Positions 57,316 through 64,000 of a DNA stretch of 64,000 nt are shown one piece after another. The notes under the pieces were generated by a model. The model was not told the origin of the DNA and ran no database searches. It saw only the letters and a program-made list of their open reading frames with translations. The DNA is taken from the NCBI GenBank assembly GCA_026004975.1, contig BPKE01000002.1, positions 620,001 to 684,000 of the forward strand. The letters are read 5' to 3'. The DNA comes from Gammaproteobacteria bacterium. GTDB lineage: Bacteria > Pseudomonadota > Gammaproteobacteria > HTCC5015. The stretch's first letter is position 1, and each line of letters starts with the position of its first letter. The position numbers were made by a program, and so were the translations under genes.

Positions 57316-58536
57316 TCAGTGGGTGGCCCAATGATAGCGCGCCGGATCGATGCCCTGCTCGACCATTTCCCACAACGGCGACAGCGCCCGCAGGCGCTCG
57401 ACGGTGGCGCGCACGCGCGCCACGGCGAAATCGATGTCCGCCTCGCGGGTGAAGCGGCCGAAGGAGAAGCGCAGCGAACTGTGCGCGAGGGGGTTGTCCC
57501 GCCCCAGCGCGCGCAACACGTAGCTCGGTTCCAGGCTGGCGCTGGTGCAGGCCGAACCCGACGACACCGCCAGCGGCCGCACGCCGAGCAACAGGCTTTC
57601 GCCCTCGACGTAATCGAAACTGAGGTTGACGATGCCCGGCAGGCAGCGCTCGGGATGACCGTTGAGGTACACGCCCGGCAGCTCGGCGAACCCCCCGAGC
57701 AAGCGCCGGCGCAGGGCGCGCGCATGCGCCAGGTCGCGCTCCATCTCGGCGCCCGCCAGCGCAAAGGCGGCGCCCATGCCGACGATCTGGTGCGTCGGCA
57801 GGGTGCCCGAACGCATGCCGCGCTCGTGACCGCCGCCGTGGATCTGCGCCTCCAGGCGCACCCGCGGCTTGCGCCGCACGTACAAGGCCCCCACGCCCTT
57901 GGGGCCGTAAACCTTGTGCGCCGAGAACGACATCAGGTCCACCGGCAAGGCGTCGAGATCGATGGGCAGCTTGCCGGCGCTCTGCGCGGCGTCCACGTGG
58001 AACAGCACGCCGTGCTCGTGGCAGACCGCGCCCAGCGCAGCGATGTCCTGGATCACGCCGATCTCGTTGTTCACGTGCATGATCGAGACCAGCACGGTGT
58101 CCGGCCTCAGGGCCGCCCGCAGCGCCTCCGGGTCGACCAGGCCGTCCGGTTGCGGCGCGAGGTAGGTGACCCGGTAACCCTCGCGCTCGAGCTGGCGCAT
58201 GCTGTCCAGCACCGCCTTGTGCTCGGTTTTCACGGTGACCAGGTGGCGCCCCTTGTTCCGGTAGAAATGCGCCGCGCCCTTGATCGCCAGGTTGTCTGAC
58301 TCGGTGGCGCCGCTGGTCCAGATGATTTCGCGCGGATCGGCGCCGACCAGCGCCGCCACCTGCTCGCGGGCGGTTTCCACCTTTTCCAGGGCGCGCCGGC
58401 CGTACTCGTGCGAGCGCGAAGCCGGGTTCCCGAAGACGCCGTCGCCGGTCAGGCAGGCGCACATCGCCTCGGCCACGCGCGGATCGACCGGGGTGGTGGC
58501 CGCGTAATCCAGGTAAACGCCGGGGCCGTCGTTCAT
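57316..58536 (-). CDS. iscS: Cysteine desulfurase IscS
   Basis: A 406-residue PLP enzyme that releases sulfur from cysteine as a persulfide. PLP Lys in [12 protein letters not shown], active-site Cys in the flexible loop [21 protein letters not shown], and the C-terminal end ([22 protein letters not shown]) for scaffold docking are as in E. coli IscS (404). Its ATG overlaps the stop of a second desulfurase gene. Confidence 0.95.
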   Translation of the reverse strand: MNDGPGVYLDYAATTPVDPRVAEAMCACLTGDGVFGNPASRSHEYGRRALEKVETAREQVAALVGADPREIIWTSGATESDNLAIKGAAHFYRNKGRHLVTVKTEHKAVLDSMRQLEREGYRVTYLAPQPDGLVDPEALRAALRPDTVLVSIMHVNNEIGVIQDIAALGAVCHEHGVLFHVDAAQSAGKLPIDLDALPVDLMSFSAHKVYGPKGVGALYVRRKPRVRLEAQIHGGGHERGMRSGTLPTHQIVGMGAAFALAGAEMERDLAHARALRRRLLGGFAELPGVYLNGHPERCLPGIVNLSFDYVEGESLLLGVRPLAVSSGSACTSASLEPSYVLRALGRDNPLAHSSLRFSFGRFTREADIDFAVARVRATVERLRALSPLWEMVEQGIDPARYHWATH

Positions 58537-59681
58537 GCGGGGGTCTCCTGGGCGCAGCGGGTCGCGGTGATCTCGGCCAGGGCGGCGAGCAGCCGATCGA
58601 CGTCCTCGGCGCGGTTGCGCGGGCTGAAGCTCACCCGCACCGCGGTGAGCGCCAGCTCCGGCGCCACGCCCATGGCGAGCAGCACGTGGCTGGGCTGGTT
58701 GACGCCGCTGTGGCAGGCCGAGCCCGAGGACACCGCGATGCCGGCCCGGTCGAGTTGCAAAAGCACCGTCTCGCCGTGGCAACCGCGCAGACCGAACTGC
58801 ACCGTGTTCGGCAGCCGCTCGGCCCCGTCACCGAAAATCACCGCGCCCGGCAGCCGGCGCAGCCCCGCTTCGAAGCGTTCGCGCAGGGCCGCCATGCGGG
58901 CCGCTCGCTCGGCCAGCTCGGCCACGGCCAGCTCGGCGGCGGCGCCGAAGCCGACGATGCCGGCGACGTTCTCCGTGCCGGGACGCAGGCCGCGCTCGTG
59001 CCGCCCGCCGTAGAGCAGCGGCCGCAGCACGGCGCCCTGGCTGACGACCAGGGCGCCGACGCCTTGCGGGCCGTGCAGCTTGTGCGCCGAGAGGGTCATC
59101 AGTTGCACGCCCCAGCCGCCGAAATCGACCGGCACCTTGCCCAAGGCCTGGGCGGCGTCGCAATGCACGGGCACGCCGAGAGGGCGCCACAAGGCGGCGG
59201 CCTCGGCCACCGGCTGCAGCACGCCGTTTTCGTTGTTCGCCGCCATCACGCTGACCAGCGCCGGTGCCGGCCCGCATGCCGGGTCCACCGCGTCCAGGCG
59301 CAGCCGCCCCTCCCCGTCCACCGGCCATTCCTCCACCCGCCAGCCGCGCCGCGCCAGGGCGTGGGCCGGTTCACGCAGCGAAGCGTGCTCGACGGCGCTG
59401 ATCAAGAGGCGCCCGGGCCCCGGGGCGGCGGCGGCGACGCCGAGCACGGCCAGATTGTTCGACTCGGTGCCGCCGCTGGTGAAGATCACCTGGTCGGGAT
59501 GGGCGTTGACCGCGCGCGCCACCTGTTCGCGGGCGCGTTCCACCGCGCTGCGCATCACCCGGCCGTGGCGGTGCAGACTGGAGGCGTTGCCCCACAGCGG
59601 GCCGGCCAGGTAAGGACGCATCGCCTCCAGCACCCGCTCGTCGAGCACGGTGCTGGCGTTGTTGTCGAGGTAGACGGTCAC
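58533..59681 (-). CDS. Second cysteine desulfurase (NifS/IscS-like)
   Basis: A 382-residue paralogue directly upstream of iscS. It has [23 protein letters not shown] Lys in [12 protein letters not shown], and active Cys in [21 protein letters not shown]. It is clearly diverged from IscS and lacks the IscS C-terminal tail. Start GTG at 59681 overlaps the iscR stop by 4 bases, and its stop overlaps the iscS start by 4, so all four genes form one tightly coupled operon. Its own sulfur acceptor is unknown. Confidence 0.9.
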   Translation of the reverse strand: MTVYLDNNASTVLDERVLEAMRPYLAGPLWGNASSLHRHGRVMRSAVERAREQVARAVNAHPDQVIFTSGGTESNNLAVLGVAAAAPGPGRLLISAVEHASLREPAHALARRGWRVEEWPVDGEGRLRLDAVDPACGPAPALVSVMAANNENGVLQPVAEAAALWRPLGVPVHCDAAQALGKVPVDFGGWGVQLMTLSAHKLHGPQGVGALVVSQGAVLRPLLYGGRHERGLRPGTENVAGIVGFGAAAELAVAELAERAARMAALRERFEAGLRRLPGAVIFGDGAERLPNTVQFGLRGCHGETVLLQLDRAGIAVSSGSACHSGVNQPSHVLLAMGVAPELALTAVRVSFSPRNRAEDVDRLLAALAEITATRCAQETPA

Positions 59682-60148
59682 GTCCGGCTCACCACCGCAT
59701 CGGCGGCCGGCCGGGGACGGCGCCGCAACACGCGCTCGCGCCCGACACGCCCGTTCACCACGTCGGCGAGGCTGATCTGGCCGAGGAACTCCTCGATGCG
59801 CCGGCTCAGGTCGGCCCACAGTTCGTGGCTCAAGCAGGGCTGCTCGCCCCCCTGGCAATTGCGCTGTCCGCCGCAGGCCGTGGCGTCGACGGTCTCGTCC
59901 ACGGCGCGGATGACCTCCGCGACGCTGATCTGGGCGGACGGCCGCGCCAGGCTGTAGCCGCCGCCCGGCCCGCGCGTCGAGCACACGAGGCCGTTGCGGC
60001 GCAACTTGGCGAACAGTTGCTCGAGGTACGACAAGGAAATGCCCTGGCGGCGGGAAATGTCGGCCAGCGCGATCGGATCGCCGCCGGCGTGCACGGCCAG
60101 GTCGAGCATGGCGGTGACCGCGTAACGCCCTTTGGTGGTCAATCGCAC
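59678..60148 (-). CDS. iscR: Fe-S cluster regulator IscR
   Basis: A 156-residue Rrf2-family repressor: winged helix ([50 protein letters not shown]) and the cluster-binding segment with three Cys ([15 protein letters not shown]) and the nearby His of SHELW. With a [2Fe-2S] cluster it represses its own operon through type 1 sites; a matching site lies in the promoter. Confidence 0.95.
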   Translation of the reverse strand: MRLTTKGRYAVTAMLDLAVHAGGDPIALADISRRQGISLSYLEQLFAKLRRNGLVCSTRGPGGGYSLARPSAQISVAEVIRAVDETVDATACGGQRNCQGGEQPCLSHELWADLSRRIEEFLGQISLADVVNGRVGRERVLRRRPRPAADAVVSRT

Positions 60149-60210
60149 GGCTGACGATCCTCGGACTGGCGGCGTCGCCCGCGGCCCGCGGCCGCCGGCG
60201 ACGTGGTCTG

Positions 60211-60243
60211 ATTATTCAATTTCCGAGTGGAACAGTCAAGTAT
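60211..60243 (-). promoter_or_regulatory. iscR operon promoter covered by an IscR type 1 site
   Basis: On the minus strand TTGACT (60234-60239) and AATAAT (60211-60216) are 17 bases apart. The 25 bases 60219-60243 fit the type 1 IscR consensus well: left half ATACTTGACT exact, right half ACTCGG with one mismatch to AGTCRR. Binding would block the -35 and spacer, giving autoregulation. Confidence 0.7.
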
Positions 60244-60395
60244 TCGTCCTGCACCGCCGCGGCGCAGCGGGCGCCACGGCGGGGCGCGACGCCACGGGCG
60301 TCGGGCGCGAAACGGCCGCGCCGGCGGCCTGCGGCCGGCGGCATGGATCGTGCAACGCCGCGGCCGGCCGCCACGATCGCACCGGAGGACCCCCC

Positions 60396-60857
60396 ATGAC
60401 CACATCGCCCGTCTCGACCCGCGCCGAGCTCACCGCCCGCATCCTGGCCGCCAAGCGCCGCAAGGGGCTGAGCTGGAAGGCCATCGCCGAACGGTTCGGG
60501 CGCAGCCCGGAGTGGACGACCGCCGCCCTGCTCGGCCAGATGGCGCTCGATGCCGAGCAGGCGCGCCTGGCGGTCGAGCTGTTCGACCTGCCCGAGGAGG
60601 CCCCGGCGCTGCTCCAGGAAGTGCCGTACAAGGGCGCCCTGCCGGCGCTGCCGCCCAGCGATCCCTTGATCTACCGCCTGTACGAGATCGTGCTGGTCTA
60701 CGGCACGACCATCAAGGCCTTGATCCACGAGGAATTCGGCGACGGGATCATGAGCGCCATCGACTTCGACATGAAAATCGAACGCCAGAGCGACCCGAAG
60801 GGCGACCGCGTGCGGATCACCATGAGCGGCAAGTTCCTGCCCTACAAGGCCTACTGA
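60396..60857 (+). CDS. cynS: Cyanate hydratase (cyanase)
   Basis: A 153-residue cyanase that converts cyanate and bicarbonate to ammonia and CO2. The N-terminal helical domain (KGLSWKAIAERFGRSPEWTTAALLGQ) and the catalytic C-terminal domain with Arg, Glu and Ser of PLIYRLYEIVLVYGTTIKALIHEEFGDGIMSAIDF are complete. Divergent from iscR and overlapping the convergent trmJ by 7 bases. No CynR or CynT neighbour. SD GGAGGA. Confidence 0.95.
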   Translation: MTTSPVSTRAELTARILAAKRRKGLSWKAIAERFGRSPEWTTAALLGQMALDAEQARLAVELFDLPEEAPALLQEVPYKGALPALPPSDPLIYRLYEIVLVYGTTIKALIHEEFGDGIMSAIDFDMKIERQSDPKGDRVRITMSGKFLPYKAY

Positions 60858-61618
60858 TCGTCTTCCGGCGCCGCCGGCCGTCGCGGCGGCGCCGCTTCGA
60901 CGGCGCGCAGGATGCCGCGCAGGATGTTGATGTCCACCCGGCTCGGCCGGCTGCGGTAGAACAAGCGCCGCAGGCGGCGCAACAGCGTCTGGCGGGGGTG
61001 GTCGGCCTTGAGCACGCCGATGTGCTCCAGGGCGTGCTCGAGGTGTCCCATGAAGCCTTCGAATTCGGCCTGGGTGGCCGGCGGCTCCGCGGCCGCTTCC
61101 GGCCGCACCCCGCCCCGCCACTGGCGGCGCAGCTCGTAGCAGAACACCTGCACCGCCGCGGCGAGGTTCAAGGCGCGGTAGTCCGGATCGGTGTCGAGCG
61201 TCACCAGGGCGTGGCAGCGCGCCAGCTCGGCGTTGTCCAGGCCCGAGGCCTCGCGGCCGAACACCAACGCCACCGGACCGTGCGCGGCGGCGGCCAGGAG
61301 GCGCTGCGCGGCGGCTTCCGGTCCCAGCGGCGACCAGTCCAGGCGCCGGCGACGTGCACTGGTGCCGACCACGTACACACAGTCGGCCAGCGCCGCGTCC
61401 AGCTCGTCCACGCAGCGCGCGCGGGCGAGCAGATCGTCGGCGCCCGAGGCGCGCGCCGTCGCTTCGGCGTTGGGGTAGTCCTGCGGGCGCACCAGCACCA
61501 GCTCGCGCAGGCCCATGGTCTTCATCGCCCGCGCGGCGGCGCCGATGTTGCCCGGGTGGCTGGTTTCCACCAGGACGATGCGCACCCGGCGCAAAGGTTC
61601 GGGGTCGGTCGCGTTCAT
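60851..61618 (-). CDS. trmJ: tRNA (cytidine/uridine-32-2'-O)-methyltransferase
   Basis: A 255-residue SPOUT methyltransferase. Knot motifs are visible: NIGAAARAMKTMGL, ALVFGREASGLDNAEL and LNLAAAVQVFCYEL, followed by the TrmJ C-terminal extension. Modifies position 32 of tRNAs. In many gammaproteobacteria trmJ lies between suhB and iscR, as here with cynS inserted. Confidence 0.93.
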   Translation of the reverse strand: MNATDPEPLRRVRIVLVETSHPGNIGAAARAMKTMGLRELVLVRPQDYPNAEATARASGADDLLARARCVDELDAALADCVYVVGTSARRRRLDWSPLGPEAAAQRLLAAAAHGPVALVFGREASGLDNAELARCHALVTLDTDPDYRALNLAAAVQVFCYELRRQWRGGVRPEAAAEPPATQAEFEGFMGHLEHALEHIGVLKADHPRQTLLRRLRRLFYRSRPSRVDINILRGILRAVEAAPPRRPAAPEDDQ

Positions 61619-61658
61619 GGCGGGCAAGGATACCCCAGCCGGACCGATCGCGCTGCGG

Positions 61659-61687
61659 TTGGCGCCTTGCGGGCGCCTTGCTATCCT
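61659..61687 (+). promoter_or_regulatory. sigma70 promoter of suhB
   Basis: TTGGCG (61659-61664), 17-base spacer, TATCCT (61682-61687), ending 34 bases before the suhB ATG. Confidence 0.6.
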
Positions 61688-61721
61688 ACGCGCCCCTCGC
61701 GAGCGACCGCCGTTCCCACTC

Positions 61722-62507
61722 ATGCACCCATACGTCACCATCGCCGTCCGCGCCGCACGCGCCGCCGGCAACATCCAGCTTCGCCATCTCGACCGCCTGG
61801 ACACCTTGACCGTCTCCGCCAAACAGGCGCGCGATTTCGTCTCGGAAGTGGACCAGGCCGCCGAGGCGGAGATCGTGCGCGTCATCCGCCGCGCCTACCC
61901 GGACCATGCCATCCTCGGCGAGGAGACGGGTCGGCATGGCGAGGCCGAGGTCGAATGGGTGGTCGATCCGCTGGACGGCACGACCAATTACCTGCATGGC
62001 TTTCCGCAGTTCGCCGTGTCGATCGCGGTGCGCCGGCGCGGGCGCCTGGAAGTCGGCGTGGTCTACCACCCGGTGCTGCAGGAGTTGTTCGTGGCGGTGC
62101 GCGGCTCGGGCGCGACCCTCAACGACCGGCGCATCCGGGTGAGCCGCCGCACGCACCTCGAAGAAGCGTTGATCGGCACCGGCCTGCCCTACCTGCCGCA
62201 CCACGATTTCGACGGCTATCTAAAGGCGCTGCGCGAGGTGATGCGCCACACCGCCGGCGTGCGCCGCGCCGGCGCGGCGGCCCTCGATCTGGCCTACGTC
62301 GCCGCCGGCCGCCTGGACGGGTTCTGGGAATACGGCCTGAAGGCCTGGGACATCGCCGCCGGCGTGCTGCTGATCCAGGAAGCGGGGGGACTGGTCTCGG
62401 ATCCCGCCGGGGCCGACGGTTACATGGACAGCGGCGACGTGGTCTGCGGCAACCCGAAAATCCAACCCCAGTTGCTCGAGCTGATCCGGCGCGGACGCGC
62501 GGCTTGA
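61722..62507 (+). CDS. suhB: Inositol-1-monophosphatase / Nus factor SuhB
   Basis: A 261-residue lithium-sensitive phosphatase-fold protein; in E. coli it also acts in rRNA antitermination. Metal-site motifs: ILGEETG, WVVDPLDGTTNYLHGFP, and KAWDIAAGVLLIQEAGG. The ATG at 61722 gives the family start (MHPYVTIAVRAARAAG). Divergent from trmJ. Confidence 0.93.
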   Translation: MHPYVTIAVRAARAAGNIQLRHLDRLDTLTVSAKQARDFVSEVDQAAEAEIVRVIRRAYPDHAILGEETGRHGEAEVEWVVDPLDGTTNYLHGFPQFAVSIAVRRRGRLEVGVVYHPVLQELFVAVRGSGATLNDRRIRVSRRTHLEEALIGTGLPYLPHHDFDGYLKALREVMRHTAGVRRAGAAALDLAYVAAGRLDGFWEYGLKAWDIAAGVLLIQEAGGLVSDPAGADGYMDSGDVVCGNPKIQPQLLELIRRGRAA

Positions 62508-62514
62508 GCGCCGC

Positions 62515-63300
62515 TCAGGCGCCGCGCGTCGCCTGCCACCAGCGCGGCAGATCGGCGACGCTGTCGAGCACCGCCGCCGGCCGCAGACCGCCCGAAAGAT
62601 CCGCCTCGCGGAACTTGCCGGTGCGGACCAGGACGCCGGCGATGCCGAGCCGCTGCGCGCCTTCGATGTCGCTGCGGATGTCGTCGCCCACCATCACCGC
62701 TTCCTCCGGCGCCGCGCCGAGCCGCGCCAGCGCGGCGCGGTAGAACCCCTCCGCCGGCTTGCCGAGCACCACCGGTTCGACGCCGCTGGCGTGCTGCAAG
62801 GCGACCACGAAGGGCGCGACGTCCAGGCGCAGGCCGTCGGGCGCCTTCCAGTAGCGGGTCATGCCCAGCGCCACCAGCGGCGGATGGTTGGGGGCCATCA
62901 ACAGGCGGAAGGCGGTGTTGAGGGTGGCGTAGTCCCAGGCCTCGCCGAGGTCGCCGATCACCACCGCACCGGCCGGCCCCGAGCCGCGCCAGAGCTTGAG
63001 GCCGGCGAACTCGCCCCGGCAGCCTTCGGGGACGAACAAGGCCACCGGGCCTTCGACGTGGCGGCGCAGCCAATCCGCGGCGGCGACCGGCGGCGTGAGG
63101 ATGCGGTCGGGCCCGGTTTCGATGCCCAGCGCGGCGAGCTTGGCGACCAGCGCGGCGCGGTCGCGCGAGGTGGTGTTGGTCAGGAACAGGTGGGGAATAC
63201 CGCGCTCGTGCAGCCAGCGGGCGGTTTCGGCGGCGCCCGGAATCGGGCGCTCGCCCTCGTAGAACACGCCGTCCAGGTCGAGCAGGATGCCGCCGGCCAT
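62515..63300 (-). CDS. HAD-superfamily IIA phosphatase (NagD/LHPP-like)
   Basis: A 261-residue phosphatase with HAD motifs in order: LLDLDGVFYEGE (nucleophile Asp), LTNTTSRDR, the C2A-type cap, GKPAEGFY, and MVGDDIRSDIEGA. It resembles the TIGR01458/LHPP branch of HAD-IIA; substrate is not predictable. Convergent with suhB (7 bases apart) and followed on the same strand, upstream, by secF. Confidence 0.85.
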   Translation of the reverse strand: MAGGILLDLDGVFYEGERPIPGAAETARWLHERGIPHLFLTNTTSRDRAALVAKLAALGIETGPDRILTPPVAAADWLRRHVEGPVALFVPEGCRGEFAGLKLWRGSGPAGAVVIGDLGEAWDYATLNTAFRLLMAPNHPPLVALGMTRYWKAPDGLRLDVAPFVVALQHASGVEPVVLGKPAEGFYRAALARLGAAPEEAVMVGDDIRSDIEGAQRLGIAGVLVRTGKFREADLSGGLRPAAVLDSVADLPRWWQATRGA

Positions 63301-63318
63301 GGCCGCCTTCGCGCGCCG

Positions 63319-64000
63319 CTAGGGCCGCCCGTCGGCCTCGCTGTCCTTGGGCACCACCAGGTCGGCGCGGGTCAGTCCCAAGGCCAGCACCAGGGCGCTG
63401 GCGACGAAGATCGAGGAATAGGTGCCGACCACGATGCCGACGATGAGCGCCGTCGAGAATCCGCGCACGATCTCGCCGCCCAGGAAGAACAGCGAGCCCA
63501 AGACCAGCAGCGTCGTGCCCGACGTGATCAGGGTGCGGCTCAAGGTCTGGTTGATCGAGACGTTGGTCACCTCCACCGGGCCGGCGCGACGCATGCGCCG
63601 GAAGTTCTCGCGGATGCGGTCGTAGACGACGATGGTGTCGTTGAGCGAGTAGCCGATGACCGCCAGCAGGGCCGCCAACACGGTCAGGTCGAACTCGAGC
63701 TGCAGCAGGCTGAACACGCCCAGGGTGATGAGGACGTCGTGGGCCAAGGCCAGCACGGCACCGTAGGCGAAGCGCTTCTCGAAACGCAGCGCGACGTAGA
63801 CCATGATCGCCAGCAGCGCCAGCAGCAGGGCCAGGCCGCCCTCGTTCTTGAGCTCGTCACCGACCTGGGGGCCGACGAACTCCACCCGGCGCATCTCCAC
63901 CCGCGGGTCGAGCCCGCGCAGGATCTCCAGGATGCGGTCGCTGACCTTGGCCGAGCTTTCCGCGCCCAGGGCGTCTCCGCCGCCCGGCGGCAGGCGCACG
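63319..64000 (-). CDS. secF: Protein translocase subunit SecF, 5' end outside window
   Basis: The last 226 or so residues of SecF, which with SecD uses the proton gradient to help preprotein export. Visible: the end of the periplasmic domain (VEFVGPQVGDELKNEGGLALL), then five membrane segments with the diagnostic AVIGYSLNDTIVVYDRIREN and NQTLSRTLITSGTTLLVL. The gene runs past base 64000; secD would be expected beyond it. Confidence 0.94.
   Translation of the reverse strand, partial: VRLPPGGGDALGAESSAKVSDRILEILRGLDPRVEMRRVEFVGPQVGDELKNEGGLALLLALLAIMVYVALRFEKRFAYGAVLALAHDVLITLGVFSLLQLEFDLTVLAALLAVIGYSLNDTIVVYDRIRENFRRMRRAGPVEVTNVSINQTLSRTLITSGTTLLVLGSLFFLGGEIVRGFSTALIVGIVVGTYSSIFVASALVLALGLTRADLVVPKDSEADGRP

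Overview
The window is GC-rich (about 70% by eye) chromosomal DNA of a gammaproteobacterium. Gene orders uppS-frr-pyrH-tsf-rpsB // map-glnD-dapE, secF // suhB-trmJ-iscR-isc and a Pseudomonas/Vibrio-style flagellar supercluster (fleSR-fliEFGHIJK ... fliLMNOPQR-flhBA-flhF-fleN-motCD) point to that class. Ectoine synthesis, a PomAB-like (sodium-type) stator, sulfate adenylylation (CysDN) and cyanase fit a halophilic or haloalkaliphilic member of the Ectothiorhodospiraceae/Chromatiales; this placement is inference. No rRNA, tRNA, CRISPR array, insertion sequence or prophage gene was recognised.

Layout. 1-4.7 kb: translation/lipid block on the minus strand (rpsB-tsf-pyrH-frr-uppS-cdsA) with a good sigma70 promoter and a structured rpsB leader. 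4.8-9.8 kb: map, glnD (frameshifted), a porin and a small PstS-like protein. 9.8-13.1 kb: a Tat-exported DUF1501 protein and a large unrecognised lipoprotein. 13.3-22.4 kb: dapE, an M3 oligopeptidase (frameshifted), an oligopeptide ABC transporter with a fused double ATPase (frameshifted), fabI. 22.5-26.2 kb: cysN, cysD and a membrane diguanylate cyclase with an unusual structured 5' region. 26.4-37.7 kb: flagellar export, switch and stator genes read from a near-perfect sigma54 promoter. 38.0-40.9 kb: ectABC plus the remains of ectD, on the opposite strand. 40.9-52.6 kb: PomAB-like stator with a PilZ gene, then fliK to fliE and the FleS/FleR two-component system with its own sigma54 promoter. 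52.7-54.2 kb: a sigma54-type pilA and an ECF sigma/anti-sigma pair. 54.2-64 kb: a GntP-type permease, rlmI, iscU-iscS-desulfurase-iscR, cynS, trmJ, suhB, a HAD phosphatase and the end of secF.

Seven genes carry eight apparent single-base indels (glnD, M3 peptidase, oppDF, fliO, fliI, fleS twice, pilA). Reading frame and family sequence resume within a codon or two each time, so sequencing or assembly error is the leading explanation, and a reader should treat these genes as probably intact until resequenced. The ectD remnant is different: most of the gene is missing, so it looks truly deleted. The observations most worth checking are (i) the three-helix-junction RNA candidate in front of the diguanylate cyclase, (ii) an IscU whose first cluster-ligand cysteine is alanine, in an isc operon with two tandem cysteine desulfurases, and (iii) the ectoine operon with deleted ectD, placed together with a second stator-PilZ operon inside the flagellar supercluster.
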